A DNA stretch of 64,000 nucleotides from CAVVVS01 sp963751355. Its GTDB lineage: Bacteria; Bacteroidota; Ignavibacteria; Ignavibacteriales; Ignavibacteriaceae. The notes under the pieces were generated by a model that had not been told where the DNA came from, searched no databases, and was given only the letters and a program-made list of their open reading frames with translations. The DNA lies in the NCBI GenBank assembly GCA_963751355.1, contig CAVVVS010000091.1, forward strand, positions 1 through 64,000, written 5' to 3'. Shown here piece by piece: positions 34,634 to 44,602 of this stretch. The translations under genes were made by a program, and so were the position numbers. The first letter of the stretch is position 1, and each line of letters opens with the position of its first letter.

Positions 34634-35629
34634 TTGAATAACACTTATAAATCAGCCGGTGTTGACATTGAAGCCGGGGAAGAAACTGTGAGGAGAATTA
34701 AAGATTTCGCAAAATCAACATTCAATAAAAATGTTCTTTCGGATATCGGAATGTTCGGCGGTTTTTATGAATTAGATTTATCGGTTTATAAGGAACCTGT
34801 ACTTGTATCCAGTGTTGACGGTGTTGGAACAAAGTTAAAAATTGCTTTTGCAATGAACAAACATCGGACAATCGGACAGGATTTGGTAAATCATTGTGTA
34901 AATGATATAGCTGTATGCGGTGCTAATCCGATTTATTTTCTTGATTATCTTGCTTTCGGGAAATTAAATTCGGATAAGGCTGCAGATATAATTGAGGGAT
35001 TTGCAATTGCGTGTAAACAAAATGGTTGTGCTTTGATAGGAGGAGAAACAGCGGAAATGCCCGGGCTGTATTCTGAAGATGAATATGATATGTCGGGTAC
35101 AATAGTAGGAATCGTTGAAAAATCTGGGGTGATTAACGGAAAAGATATAAAAAAAGGTGATGTACTCATAGGTTTCCCTTCGAATGGTTTGCATACAAAC
35201 GGATATTCGTTAGCCAGAAAAGTGCTTCTAAAAAAACATAAACTCGATGAAAGATTCGACGGACTTGATGAAACTCTGGGAGATGATTTACTTCGAGTTC
35301 ACAAGTCCTATCTTAAATTGATCAATCATCTTAAAGAGAATATTAAAATAAAAGGTTTCTCTCATATTACAGGCGGCGGTATTGTAGGAAACACAAAAAG
35401 AATATTGCCGGAAAATCTGAAGTTGAAAATATTTTGGGATGAATGGGAAATGCCCGCAATCTTTAAACTGATCCAGGAGAGCGGAGATATCAGCAATGAA
35501 GAAATGCGAAATGCATTCAATGTCGGAATCGGTTTAATTGCAGTGGTTAATAAAAATGATGTACATGAAACGATAAATCTTGCAAGTAATGTTAACGAGC
35601 ATCCGGTAGTTATCGGTGAAGTTGTGTAA
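34634..35629 (+). CDS. purM: Phosphoribosylformylglycinamidine cyclo-ligase (AIR synthetase)
   Basis: Closes the imidazole ring in purine synthesis: FGAM plus ATP to AIR. Motifs: SSVDGVGTKLKIAF near residue 57, HCVNDIAVCGANPIYFLDY near 87, GGETAEMPGLY near 137, FPSNGLHTNGYSLARK near 180, and FSHITGGGIVGN near 243. The length of 331 is typical. Translation starts at TTG, since AGGAG lies 6-7 bases before it and no ATG is near. A strong hairpin follows immediately after the stop. It is isolated from other purine genes here. Confidence 0.96.
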   Translation: MNNTYKSAGVDIEAGEETVRRIKDFAKSTFNKNVLSDIGMFGGFYELDLSVYKEPVLVSSVDGVGTKLKIAFAMNKHRTIGQDLVNHCVNDIAVCGANPIYFLDYLAFGKLNSDKAADIIEGFAIACKQNGCALIGGETAEMPGLYSEDEYDMSGTIVGIVEKSGVINGKDIKKGDVLIGFPSNGLHTNGYSLARKVLLKKHKLDERFDGLDETLGDDLLRVHKSYLKLINHLKENIKIKGFSHITGGGIVGNTKRILPENLKLKIFWDEWEMPAIFKLIQESGDISNEEMRNAFNVGIGLIAVVNKNDVHETINLASNVNEHPVVIGEVV

Positions 35630-35630
35630 C

Positions 35631-35659
35631 TGAAGGTCAACTTGGCACGTTGACCTTCA
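35631..35659 (+). terminator. Hairpin after purM
   Basis: Perfect 11-bp stem (TGAAGGTCAAC with GTTGACCTTCA) and 7-base loop starting 2 bases after the purM stop. No T-tract follows on the + strand, so it may stop transcripts less efficiently or protect the 3' end; it separates purM from the convergent DUF5916 gene. Confidence 0.55.
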
Positions 35660-35732
35660 TAAAAACACAGTCAGCAATTCATTTTTTTTTATTTGATACG
35701 AATGGTGAAAATCATTTCGACTCATTATTCCG

Positions 35733-38393
35733 TCAAATATTTAACCAATAAGTAAACTTCGCTAAGAAAATATTATTGGCTTCAGAAGTTATTAGATTCT
35801 TAAAATCCCTGCCGAATGAAAGATCACCCGGATTATCGGAATTTGTTTGACCGTGTGTCCAGACCAGAAAGAATACCGAACCTGGTAAAAATTCCCATCT
35901 TAGCACAACGTTTCCGCGAAGCGATTTAAAATTAAAATCCGGATTCGAAAAAGAAAATTCAGGTGCAGGTCCGCTGCCATCCGGATCAACCACATATTCT
36001 TCATTATTATCATTATACTTTATGGAAGAACTCTGCTTTCCGTAAAAATTTGTTTCATAAGAACGTGGTTCCTTCAACTCTTTGAAATTTGAATAATGCC
36101 CGGCTGATATAAGCGGTTGTAAAAAGACTTGAAGACTAAGCGCCGGAGTAAATGTCCAATTCAATCTAATGTTTCCACTAATTGTATTTTGATTCATTTC
36201 ACCAAAAACATAGCGGGCCTTGTATGTACTTACTGCAGATGGATCTTTAAAACTGCCAACCCATTGTAATTTTTGAAAATTTCTGCTGTATGAAGGTCCT
36301 ATGATTATGTTTAATTGACTATTTGGTTTCCATGTAAAATCGATGCTTATCGAGTTGGATTGACTTCCCAGCTTGTCGAAGTCACTTTCGCCGGACAAAT
36401 CTACAACAAGTTTATTCCTGCTGTCGCTGTATAAATCGTAATTCAAAAATCCCGATGCAGGAGACTTTGCAAGCGGACCACCTCGTGTTAATCTATTCGA
36501 AAAGGTTTCAGGATTGAATCCCGCGTTTAATTGCGCACCATAATAATTTAAGAATTCAAAATTACTAATTAACATAAAGCCCAAATCTATTATATTACCG
36601 TCGAAATTGTAGTTCCTATAATGTGCCAAATACAGACTTTTGCTCCTGAAAATATCTCCGGGTTTATACCAGCGATATCCAAGAACAATATGTGAATTTA
36701 TTACATCTGCTCTGAATTGAAATCCGGCATCATTTGCTTCATAGCCGGGTGATGCGATTCCTACCGCGGAATTTATGTAGAAATTTCCTTTTTGTTTGTT
36801 TAATGCTACTCTTGCGGTGTAACCGGAAAGTGATGTCCTGTTACTATCCAGGCGGGCAAATTTTGCATTCGGTCTTTGGTAATATCTTAAAGGTGATTCT
36901 TGTAATTTAACCATGTAATTTTTTGAACCGTGAGAATAAGAACCGCTTAAATATCCGTTTACCACATAAGTTTCATCATCATCTAAAGTAATCCATCCGT
37001 CAACTCCGTAAACGAAAGCTTTATCGCTTAAAATATCTTTCATTTCATTTGTATTTAAATTCCGGATTGTTGAAGTCCCGATAAAACCCAGGCCCTCTCT
37101 CCCCGAATTAAATTCTTTTTGGGTGCGGACCACACTGTAATCGGTTAATGGTTCAACTTGCTGCTGAGTGGTTTTGCCCGAATTATATACTTGTGCAAAA
37201 GTTCTTGCTGTAACGGCATTGATTATTCCAACGGACCAGTCATTTCCGATTTTACCTGTAATTTTTCCGGCTCCTAAAATTCTTGTTTCATGCGGCTTTT
37301 CTACAAATTGATTATTCCCGTTTACGGATCCTTGTGGAGATCTCCCTATTCTTCTTGAATAAAAAATTTCGGGATTGCCCCAATTAAATCCCCAATTATT
37401 GTTGGAGCCGCTGTAACCGAACATGAAAATATTTTCGCCTTCTATAAAGAAAGGTCTTTTTTCATCATAATAAGTTTCAAAGTCACTTAAATTAACTACC
37501 GCCGGATCTACTTCCACCTGTCCGAAATCGGGATTTATAGTTGCGTCTAAATTTAGATTGCTGCCTAAACCTATTTTAAAATCGGCGCCTAAGGTTTGTT
37601 TATACTGATTTCCTTTATAAAAAGGATCATTGGAATTGTGAACTAGATACTGTGCTTTCGATACTAAATAAGGGAGTGCTTCGAATCTTTGTTGTGCTTT
37701 TATTCCGTTCAAACCGGTAAGCTGAGCAAAGTGAGAAACGAAACCGCTCTCCTTTTTTGGAACCATTATCAAATAATCATTTTCATTTTTACGCTGAATT
37801 TTTCGTAAAAAGTTAATTCCCCAAACCATTCTGTCCGAATCATTAAATCTTAGTTGTGTGAAAGGTATTCTTATTTCAATACTCCAGCCGTCCGACTCCT
37901 TCTTAACCGCGTAATCCCAAATTCCGTTCCATGAAGATTCATCCCAACTATCATTGAACATGGTTCCGTCAAAAATGGAGCCGGCGGCATTTACACCGAA
38001 TTCATAACCGGTCCTTTTGTCGTGGTAAGGATCGAGGAAGACCATAAACCAATCTGAATTGTTTATATCATCTCTCCGGGAAAGCAATCCTTTTATCAGT
38101 TCAGGATGAGAATCAAAGAGTTTTGCCCCTATGTAAAGTGCAGACTGGTCGTATGCTACCCAAACATTTGTAGATTCGGTAGCTTTCTTTCCTTCGGAAG
38201 GTTCTTTCTGAATAAAGCCAGTAACGGGGGCATTTTTATAAACCGGTTCATTTAACATTCCGTCAATCTTAATAGTTGTATTTAATTTATATGCGTTTAC
38301 ATAGATGTGCTTACCTAATTTTTTTTCTGCTCCCGTAAGGAACCCCTGATAAACCATCATCAATAAAACTAAGAAGTAGAATTTAAATTGCAT
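35733..38393 (-). CDS. DUF5916 outer-membrane protein with CBM9-like N-terminal domain
   Basis: 886 residues. Signal peptide 1-22, then a carbohydrate-binding family 9-like domain (about 35-220: TTIKIDGMLNEPVY, WVAYDQSALYIGAKLFD, WFMVFLDPYHDKRTGYEF, GWSIEIRIPFTQLRF), followed by a long beta-barrel-like region (about 240-886) with DUF5916 features (KIGLGSNLNLDATINPDFGQVEVDPAVVNL, in pieces, and FYDEKRPFFIEGENIF-like text near residue 320). It ends in an aromatic-rich strand. Members are thought to sit in the outer membrane; substrate is unknown. It is monocistronic, with AAGGGAC before the ATG. Confidence 0.88.
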   Translation of the reverse strand: MQFKFYFLVLLMMVYQGFLTGAEKKLGKHIYVNAYKLNTTIKIDGMLNEPVYKNAPVTGFIQKEPSEGKKATESTNVWVAYDQSALYIGAKLFDSHPELIKGLLSRRDDINNSDWFMVFLDPYHDKRTGYEFGVNAAGSIFDGTMFNDSWDESSWNGIWDYAVKKESDGWSIEIRIPFTQLRFNDSDRMVWGINFLRKIQRKNENDYLIMVPKKESGFVSHFAQLTGLNGIKAQQRFEALPYLVSKAQYLVHNSNDPFYKGNQYKQTLGADFKIGLGSNLNLDATINPDFGQVEVDPAVVNLSDFETYYDEKRPFFIEGENIFMFGYSGSNNNWGFNWGNPEIFYSRRIGRSPQGSVNGNNQFVEKPHETRILGAGKITGKIGNDWSVGIINAVTARTFAQVYNSGKTTQQQVEPLTDYSVVRTQKEFNSGREGLGFIGTSTIRNLNTNEMKDILSDKAFVYGVDGWITLDDDETYVVNGYLSGSYSHGSKNYMVKLQESPLRYYQRPNAKFARLDSNRTSLSGYTARVALNKQKGNFYINSAVGIASPGYEANDAGFQFRADVINSHIVLGYRWYKPGDIFRSKSLYLAHYRNYNFDGNIIDLGFMLISNFEFLNYYGAQLNAGFNPETFSNRLTRGGPLAKSPASGFLNYDLYSDSRNKLVVDLSGESDFDKLGSQSNSISIDFTWKPNSQLNIIIGPSYSRNFQKLQWVGSFKDPSAVSTYKARYVFGEMNQNTISGNIRLNWTFTPALSLQVFLQPLISAGHYSNFKELKEPRSYETNFYGKQSSSIKYNDNNEEYVVDPDGSGPAPEFSFSNPDFNFKSLRGNVVLRWEFLPGSVFFLVWTHGQTNSDNPGDLSFGRDFKNLITSEANNIFLAKFTYWLNI

Positions 38394-38668
38394 TCCGTCC
38401 CTTAATATTTTCTAAATAAGACCTGACTATTTAAGAAAAGGTCACTGCTATTCATGTTTTATTATAATTTTATTTGACCGGTTATGTATTAAATTATCCG
38501 TTTATCAATACGTTTGATTTATGGAAATTTTTGCAAGATACTTTTTATCTAAATTTCAAAAATGATTAGGAAAAGATTTGTATCCGGGGAAACCGGAAAA
38601 GGGAGTATCTCATTAATAAACACGCTTTTTTAATTTGTAAAAGACTTATTGCCTGTTTATATTTTTAC

Positions 38669-39184
38669 ATGAAATTTATTTCCAAATATTGTATTGCTGT
38701 ATTGTTAATTTTATATTCCGGCTGCGGTAAGGGAATAGAACCGCTTCCGGTAGAAACAACACAACAAAAAGCCGGTTTTTCAGGAACAATCACTTTTAAT
38801 GGTAATTGGCAGCAAAACGTTAAGCATACCTTTCTGGTTGTTTTTAAGAATCCGTTAAACTCGCCGGGAGATTTTAATGCTTTAAATCTTAGCTACTTAA
38901 GTCTGGAAATACCTTACGGTGTTAAGGAGTATAAATTTAGTTCTTTGGATTCTTCTTATGTCCCTATTAGTATCGGGGAATATTCGTATGTTGCAGTTGC
39001 ACAATCCGATTCCACCAATATAATATTGAACAGAACTGCCTGGCATGTAGCCGGAGTTTACTACGCAGATAACGATACAACTAAACCAGGTAAATTAATT
39101 ATCCCGGAACATAAACTGGTAACAGATATAAACATTCTATGCGATTTTAATAATCCGCCTAAACAGCCTCCGGGTGGAAACTAA
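38669..39184 (+). CDS. Lipoprotein of unknown function upstream of a TonB-dependent receptor
   Basis: 171 residues. The leader ends in a lipobox (LYSGC, Cys19). The mature part is beta-rich (FSGTITFNGNWQQNVKHTF, YSYVAVAQSDS) and ends in a proline/glycine-rich tail. I do not recognise a family. The TonB-dependent receptor begins 62 bases downstream on the same strand, so the pair probably forms an operon and the lipoprotein may be a surface partner of the receptor, in the way SusD-type proteins are, although it is far too short to be SusD. Confidence 0.6.
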   Translation: MKFISKYCIAVLLILYSGCGKGIEPLPVETTQQKAGFSGTITFNGNWQQNVKHTFLVVFKNPLNSPGDFNALNLSYLSLEIPYGVKEYKFSSLDSSYVPISIGEYSYVAVAQSDSTNIILNRTAWHVAGVYYADNDTTKPGKLIIPEHKLVTDINILCDFNNPPKQPPGGN

Positions 39185-39246
39185 GAAAATAATATTTTTC
39201 GTAACCTCGGAACTTAATATTTATTTGATTCATTTTTAATCACCGG

Positions 39247-41418
39247 ATGAAACTTAAACTATCAATAATATTGTTTATAATAATCAGCGTTGAATCTGCA
39301 TTCGCGCAGGACTACAGTATAACCGGAACCGTGACGGATTCTAGTAACAACCCTCTAGCGGGAGTAAATATAATATTACTTAATACGGGATACGGTGCTG
39401 CTACAAATTCCATTGGTAAGTACGAAATAAAAAAATTAAAACCAGGGAGATACACAATTGAATTTTCAATGGTGGGTTATGAAAGCATTATTTTCCCCGG
39501 AAAAGTTATAAAAAATCAATCGATATTGCTCAACGTAGTAATGAAAGAAAAAGCTGTTCAATCCGAACCGGTTGTAGTAACGGCAGGTAAATATGAACAG
39601 AAAGTTTCCGACCTTCCGGTGAGTGCGAATGTTATTCCGGCAGAGATGTTCGCTCAGAAAGATATAACTGATTTAAGAGATGCCATGCGTTACGTACCGG
39701 GTGTCTCAATGGTTGATGATCAAATTAGCATAAGGGGCTCCAGCGGGTACAGCAGAGGAGCAGGTACAAGAGTTTTGTTGGAACTAGACGGCATTCCTTA
39801 CTATACAGGCGATACCGGTGAAATAATCTGGGAAATAATCCCTGTTTCGGAAATTGCAAGAGTTGAAGTTATAAAGGGTGCTGCCAGCGCTCTGTATGGC
39901 TCATCGGCTATAGGGGGAGTAGTTAATGTAATAACAAAACATATTGGTGAAAAATCACGAACTTATATAAAAACCGGAATTGGTTTTTACGGTAATCCTG
40001 CTTATACTGAGTGGAAATGGTCAAATGAAACCAGAACATTTACACAATTGACCGCAGTTCATTCCGGGAGAATCGGCAATTTTGGATTCACTTTATCTCT
40101 GACCAGGCTTCATAATATGGGGTATAAACAAAGCGGATTTTATACAAGATATATCGGATATGTTAAAGGGAACTATAATTTTTCGCCAACTTCTTCATTG
40201 ATGTTTTTTGCAAACTCATTAAATAAAGATGGCGGAAATTTTCTTTACTGGAAAGATTCACGTCATGCTCTCGTTCCTCCTGATGCCGATTTAGGACAGA
40301 GGGTAATTTCTAACAGATATATGATTGGAACAATCTATAAAAATGTTCTATCAAACGATTATTTCCTTAACGTTAAGGCAAGTTTCTATGGAAACAATTG
40401 GAAAGATCAAACAGCCTCTCATAATTCCTCCATTAGCGATATTTTCAGAGGAGAAGTTCAAATCAATAAAACTTTTGGTGATAATTTAATCATTGTCTCA
40501 GGTGCCGAAGCGACAACATCTCAAGTTACTTCCAATATTTTCGGCAATCCTACCGCATTTGGATTCGGTATTTATACGCAAGCCGATTATAAAGTTCAAA
40601 CTTCTCTGAAGCTATCGGCGGGTACAAGATATGATTATACCAAATTGAATAATTCCAGGGGACTAAGTGCTTTTTCGCCTAAGTTTGGAATCAATTACAG
40701 AGTTACCAATAAATTGATTTTAAGGTATTCTTTCGGCACGGGATTCAGGGCGCCGACTCTTGCTGAGGCTTTTACTTCCACTTCAGCAAGCGGTATAACA
40801 ATTAAACCAAACCCTTCACTCAAACCTGAACATAATTGGACATTGGAGTTCGGCGCCAACTACCAGCTATTTGATTTTGTAAATCTTGATGTAGCAATTT
40901 TTCAAAATGAATTTTATGATTTTATTGAACCGGGCGTTGATTTAACGGATGGTTTATTCCATTTTGATAACGTTACAAGAGCAAGAATTCAAGGTTTTGA
41001 ATTTGATATTAATTCAGGTTTATTGAATAACAAGTTGCAACTATCAATAAACTACGCTTATCTGTGGGCACGCGATCTAACTTTGAATAAACCATTAAAA
41101 TATCGCCCGAGGAATTCCGTTACAACAAGATTGGATTATTATTTTGCCGGCTTTGATTTTGGCGCTGATTTTAGATACTGGAGCAAAGTTGAACAAATGG
41201 ATTTCGAACTGGTAAATTTAGGAATCGTTAAAGACGGCAGAGAAAGAGTTGCTGCATATATTCTTGATTTAAGAGCTGGGTATAATTTAAATCATTTCGG
41301 CATCCCAGCACAAATTCATTTTAATATTAATAATGTACTGAACTACAACTACGTTGAACTAATCGGGAATCTAGCTCCGATAAGAAATTATTCTTTAAGC
41401 ACAGAGTTTTTATTTTAA
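39247..41418 (+). CDS. TonB-dependent outer-membrane receptor
   Basis: 723 residues. Signal peptide 1-20, a carboxypeptidase-regulatory-like domain at about 24-105 (ITGTVTDSSNNPLAGVNIIL), a plug domain at about 108-230 (VVVTAGKYEQKVSDLPVSA, DAMRYVPGVSM, IRGSSGYSRGAGTRVLLELD, VEVIKGAASALYGSSAIGG), and a 22-strand barrel ending in the aromatic strand STEFLF. Such receptors import siderophores, cobalamin, heme or glycans with TonB energy. The plug resembles BtuB/CirA-type receptors, but no ligand can be assigned. The upstream lipoprotein may be a partner. No Fur or riboswitch element was recognised in the leader. Confidence 0.9.
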   Translation: MKLKLSIILFIIISVESAFAQDYSITGTVTDSSNNPLAGVNIILLNTGYGAATNSIGKYEIKKLKPGRYTIEFSMVGYESIIFPGKVIKNQSILLNVVMKEKAVQSEPVVVTAGKYEQKVSDLPVSANVIPAEMFAQKDITDLRDAMRYVPGVSMVDDQISIRGSSGYSRGAGTRVLLELDGIPYYTGDTGEIIWEIIPVSEIARVEVIKGAASALYGSSAIGGVVNVITKHIGEKSRTYIKTGIGFYGNPAYTEWKWSNETRTFTQLTAVHSGRIGNFGFTLSLTRLHNMGYKQSGFYTRYIGYVKGNYNFSPTSSLMFFANSLNKDGGNFLYWKDSRHALVPPDADLGQRVISNRYMIGTIYKNVLSNDYFLNVKASFYGNNWKDQTASHNSSISDIFRGEVQINKTFGDNLIIVSGAEATTSQVTSNIFGNPTAFGFGIYTQADYKVQTSLKLSAGTRYDYTKLNNSRGLSAFSPKFGINYRVTNKLILRYSFGTGFRAPTLAEAFTSTSASGITIKPNPSLKPEHNWTLEFGANYQLFDFVNLDVAIFQNEFYDFIEPGVDLTDGLFHFDNVTRARIQGFEFDINSGLLNNKLQLSINYAYLWARDLTLNKPLKYRPRNSVTTRLDYYFAGFDFGADFRYWSKVEQMDFELVNLGIVKDGRERVAAYILDLRAGYNLNHFGIPAQIHFNINNVLNYNYVELIGNLAPIRNYSLSTEFLF

Positions 41419-41493
41419 CTTCTAAATTGATAATTTTAACACCACGATAGTTTTATAAATTATACAAAGAGAACAGGGGAGAGGAAAATCCAT

Positions 41494-42855
41494 ATGTTTA
41501 TAGATACACATGCTCATTTGTTTTATCCTAATTTCGAAGAGGATGTAGATGAAGTAATTCAGAGGGCAAAAGAATCCGGGGTAGAGTATATCATTGTTCC
41601 GGCAACCGATCTGGAAACAGCAACTAAAACGATTGAGCTTGCTGATAAATACGATTTCATCTACGGTGCAGTTGGAGTGCATCCTCACGAGACAAAAGAA
41701 TGGGATAATTCATGGATAGAGAAAATTGAAGCATATTCCAATCACCCCAAGATTGTTGCGATAGGTGAAATTGGTTTGGACTATCACTATGATTTCTCCC
41801 CCAAGGAAAAACAAATAGAAGCATTTAAAGCTCAGATTGAATTAGCATTAAAACAAAATCTTCCCATAATTGTGCATAACCGTGAATCGGATGAAGATAT
41901 GATGAATATTATCCGTGAATACTGCGGCAGTGGACTGAAGGCGCAATTTCACTGCTTTAGCGGTTCTCTCGAAAATGCGAGGGATTTAATAAGTATGAAA
42001 CATTTTGTCTCTTTTACCGGAAATATTACTTTTAAAAATTCCGATTCTCTCCGGGATGTTGTGTCAAAACTCAGTCTCGAAAGCATTATGATTGAAACCG
42101 ATTCGCCGTTCATGACGCCTGAACCTTACAGGGGAAAACGAAATGAACCGTCGTATGTAAAATATGTCGCTGAACAATTAGCCGAAGAACATCATCTGGA
42201 GACGGAAGATGTAGCCAGAGTTACTTCTTATAATGTCTTCAAAATGTTCGGTATAGGATCGAAACCTTCAACAAGTTATACTTATAAAATAGGCAATTCA
42301 CTTTATATAAACGTTACTAATCGGTGTAATGCACATTGTGCCTTTTGTGAAGGGAAAGGGGAAGCGGTAATAAGCGGATACAATTTAAAAATGAGTAAAA
42401 GCGAAGAGCCGGATGTTGACACTTATATTAATGAAATCGGGAATCCGACTCAATATAACGAAATTGTTTTCTGCGGTTATGGCGAGCCGACTTTAAGATG
42501 GGATGTAGTTAAAACCATTGCAAGGTTTGTTAAAATTAATGGCGGCAAAACCAGGTTGATAACTAATGGGCACGGTAATTTGATCAATAAAAGAAATATT
42601 ATTCCCGAAATGCAGGGTGTAATAGACGAAGTCTCTATCAGCATTAATAGTGTGGATCCCAAACAATATTCCAGGCTGATGGGTCTTGAAACAAGATATT
42701 TTAACGAGGTGATAAACTTTGCTAAAGGTAGCAAAAGTTATGTGAAGAGGGTTGTCATGTCTGTAGTTGTTATGGATGAAATTGATGTTGAAAGAGCAAA
42801 GAGAACCGTTGAAGAAAAAATAGGAGTTGAATTTAGAGAGAGAGCTTATTTTTAA
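41494..42855 (+). CDS. TatD-family metal hydrolase fused to a radical SAM domain
   Basis: 453 residues in two domains. Residues 1-255 are a TatD-type metal-dependent DNase/hydrolase: HAH at 6-8, GVHPHE near 61, GEIGLDYHY at 91-99, IIVHNRE near 125, FHCFSG near 152, ETDSPFM near 201. Residues about 262-453 are a radical SAM domain with Cys278, Cys282 and Cys285 (CNAHCAFC), GYGEPTLR near 318 and a GG-type segment following. Radical SAM proteins linked to or fused with TatD are a recognised family of unknown reaction. The fused arrangement, with both active-site sets intact, suggests one pathway. The upstream receptor ends 75 bases before it; the RBS is GGGGAGAGG. Confidence 0.9.
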   Translation: MFIDTHAHLFYPNFEEDVDEVIQRAKESGVEYIIVPATDLETATKTIELADKYDFIYGAVGVHPHETKEWDNSWIEKIEAYSNHPKIVAIGEIGLDYHYDFSPKEKQIEAFKAQIELALKQNLPIIVHNRESDEDMMNIIREYCGSGLKAQFHCFSGSLENARDLISMKHFVSFTGNITFKNSDSLRDVVSKLSLESIMIETDSPFMTPEPYRGKRNEPSYVKYVAEQLAEEHHLETEDVARVTSYNVFKMFGIGSKPSTSYTYKIGNSLYINVTNRCNAHCAFCEGKGEAVISGYNLKMSKSEEPDVDTYINEIGNPTQYNEIVFCGYGEPTLRWDVVKTIARFVKINGGKTRLITNGHGNLINKRNIIPEMQGVIDEVSISINSVDPKQYSRLMGLETRYFNEVINFAKGSKSYVKRVVMSVVVMDEIDVERAKRTVEEKIGVEFRERAYF

Positions 42856-43011
42856 TTTTCTCTAATCCTATTTGAGGGAGGTTCATTTGAGAAAAATGTA
42901 ACAAAAGACTTATCAATTGATCTGAATATATCTCAATTATTAACATTTTATTTTTCCTTTTTAAATCAAAGTACAAAAATCTAATTCATAATAATCGCCG
43001 GTTATGTTCGT

Positions 43012-44445
43012 ATGACAAAAAAAATATTACTTATACTTTCACTTTTTACTTTTAGTATATATTCTCAATCCGATTCGAAGCAAATCAAATCTCAAATAGA
43101 TACCGTGCTGGCAAATCAATTTTTCGATTCTACTACAATGGGAATTGATGTTTATGATTTAACCTCGAAACAGGTAATTTATCACAGGGATGAAAATAAG
43201 CTTTTAAATCCTGCATCTAATATGAAAATACTTACAACCGCTGCTGGGCTAGTTTTTTTGGGACCAAATTATTCTTTTACTACTTCTTTGTATTATACGG
43301 GAAAAATTATAAACGGAACCTTGTACGGTGATCTCTATGCTGTCGGCGGCTGTGATCCGGATTTTACTACCCGGGATATCGATTCTTTAGTTTCAGTAAT
43401 TAAATCTTCCGGAATTAAAGAAATCACCGGCAAAATTTACGGCGATGTTTCCATGATAGATTCGTTGTTTTGGGGAAAGGGCTGGATGTGGGATGATGAT
43501 CCTTCGACTGATGCGCCTTATTTAACTCCTCTCGATATAAATAAGAATTCAATCGGAATAATAGTCAAACATACAAAGTTAGGAGAAAATCCATCGATTC
43601 AACTCGTACCGGAAACTAATTATGTTACGATAGAAAACAATGCAGTTAGCGTACCTGCTGATAGTCCAAATACATTAACAGTGACAAGAGATTGGATTAA
43701 CAGAGAGAATAAAATTTTAATAAAAGGCAATCTTCCTTACAAAGTAATACCAGACTCCTTACAGGATACTTCACATGTAAATGTTTATCGTCCGGAGCTT
43801 TACTTTTTAACCCTGCTTAAGGAACATTTTGAAGATAGGGGAGTAGAGTTCGATGGAATAATTGATACGGCGGAAAAGCCTTACAGCGCAATTAATCTTT
43901 TTAATTATAAGAGACCTTATGACAGCGTAATTGTAAATCTTAACAAGGTAAGTTATAATCTCGGTGCCGAGATGACGTTGTATGCCATGTCGGCTAAATA
44001 TTTCGGCAAACGCACTTCATCAAGAAACGGTGAAAAATTGACTGACAGTTTACTCACGTTAGCAGGCTTAAATCCTAAATCCTACACTCTTGCCGACGGA
44101 TCAGGTGTTTCCCGGTACGATTTAATTTCTGCACGGGCGGTTCTTTCGGTACTTAAATATATTTATTATGAAAAACCGGATTTATTTAAAATATTATACA
44201 AATCTTTTCCCATTGCCGGAGTTGACGGAACTTTAAAATCCCGTATGAAAAACACACCTGCTCAGGGAAATGTACATGCAAAAACCGGTACCTTGAGTGG
44301 AGTATGTGCGTTGTCAGGTTATTTAACAGCAAAGAACGGGCATCTGATAGCTTTTTCCATGATAACAGAAAATTATGCCTGTCGCGCCAAAAAAGGCAGA
44401 AATTTTCAGGACGAAATTTGTAATGTTTTAGTGAATTATAATTGA
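43012..44445 (+). CDS. dacB: D-alanyl-D-alanine carboxypeptidase/endopeptidase (S13, PBP4 type)
   Basis: Cuts D-Ala-D-Ala ends and cross-bridges of peptidoglycan in the periplasm. 477 residues: signal peptide 1-19 and the S13 motifs in order: SxxK at Ser69-Lys72 (NPASNMKILT), SYN near residue 309 (KVSYNLGAEMT) and KTG (HAKTGTLSGV) near residue 425. The insertion domains between SxxK and SxN are the usual ones of PBP4. Gene order is TatD-rSAM, dacB, M28 peptidase on the plus strand, with gaps of about 150 bases. Confidence 0.93.
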   Translation: MTKKILLILSLFTFSIYSQSDSKQIKSQIDTVLANQFFDSTTMGIDVYDLTSKQVIYHRDENKLLNPASNMKILTTAAGLVFLGPNYSFTTSLYYTGKIINGTLYGDLYAVGGCDPDFTTRDIDSLVSVIKSSGIKEITGKIYGDVSMIDSLFWGKGWMWDDDPSTDAPYLTPLDINKNSIGIIVKHTKLGENPSIQLVPETNYVTIENNAVSVPADSPNTLTVTRDWINRENKILIKGNLPYKVIPDSLQDTSHVNVYRPELYFLTLLKEHFEDRGVEFDGIIDTAEKPYSAINLFNYKRPYDSVIVNLNKVSYNLGAEMTLYAMSAKYFGKRTSSRNGEKLTDSLLTLAGLNPKSYTLADGSGVSRYDLISARAVLSVLKYIYYEKPDLFKILYKSFPIAGVDGTLKSRMKNTPAQGNVHAKTGTLSGVCALSGYLTAKNGHLIAFSMITENYACRAKKGRNFQDEICNVLVNYN

Positions 44446-44602
44446 ATTTTTCCGGTTGTTTTTGAATGCTACTTTATCTAATAAAAATATAGAATTTTAT
44501 ACAAATCCCCTTTATACTTAAATCCTTACGGATTAATAATATATTTGGACAAAAAAATAAACTAAATTATTCTTGCTATCATCAATAGGAAATATTTTAA
44601 TC

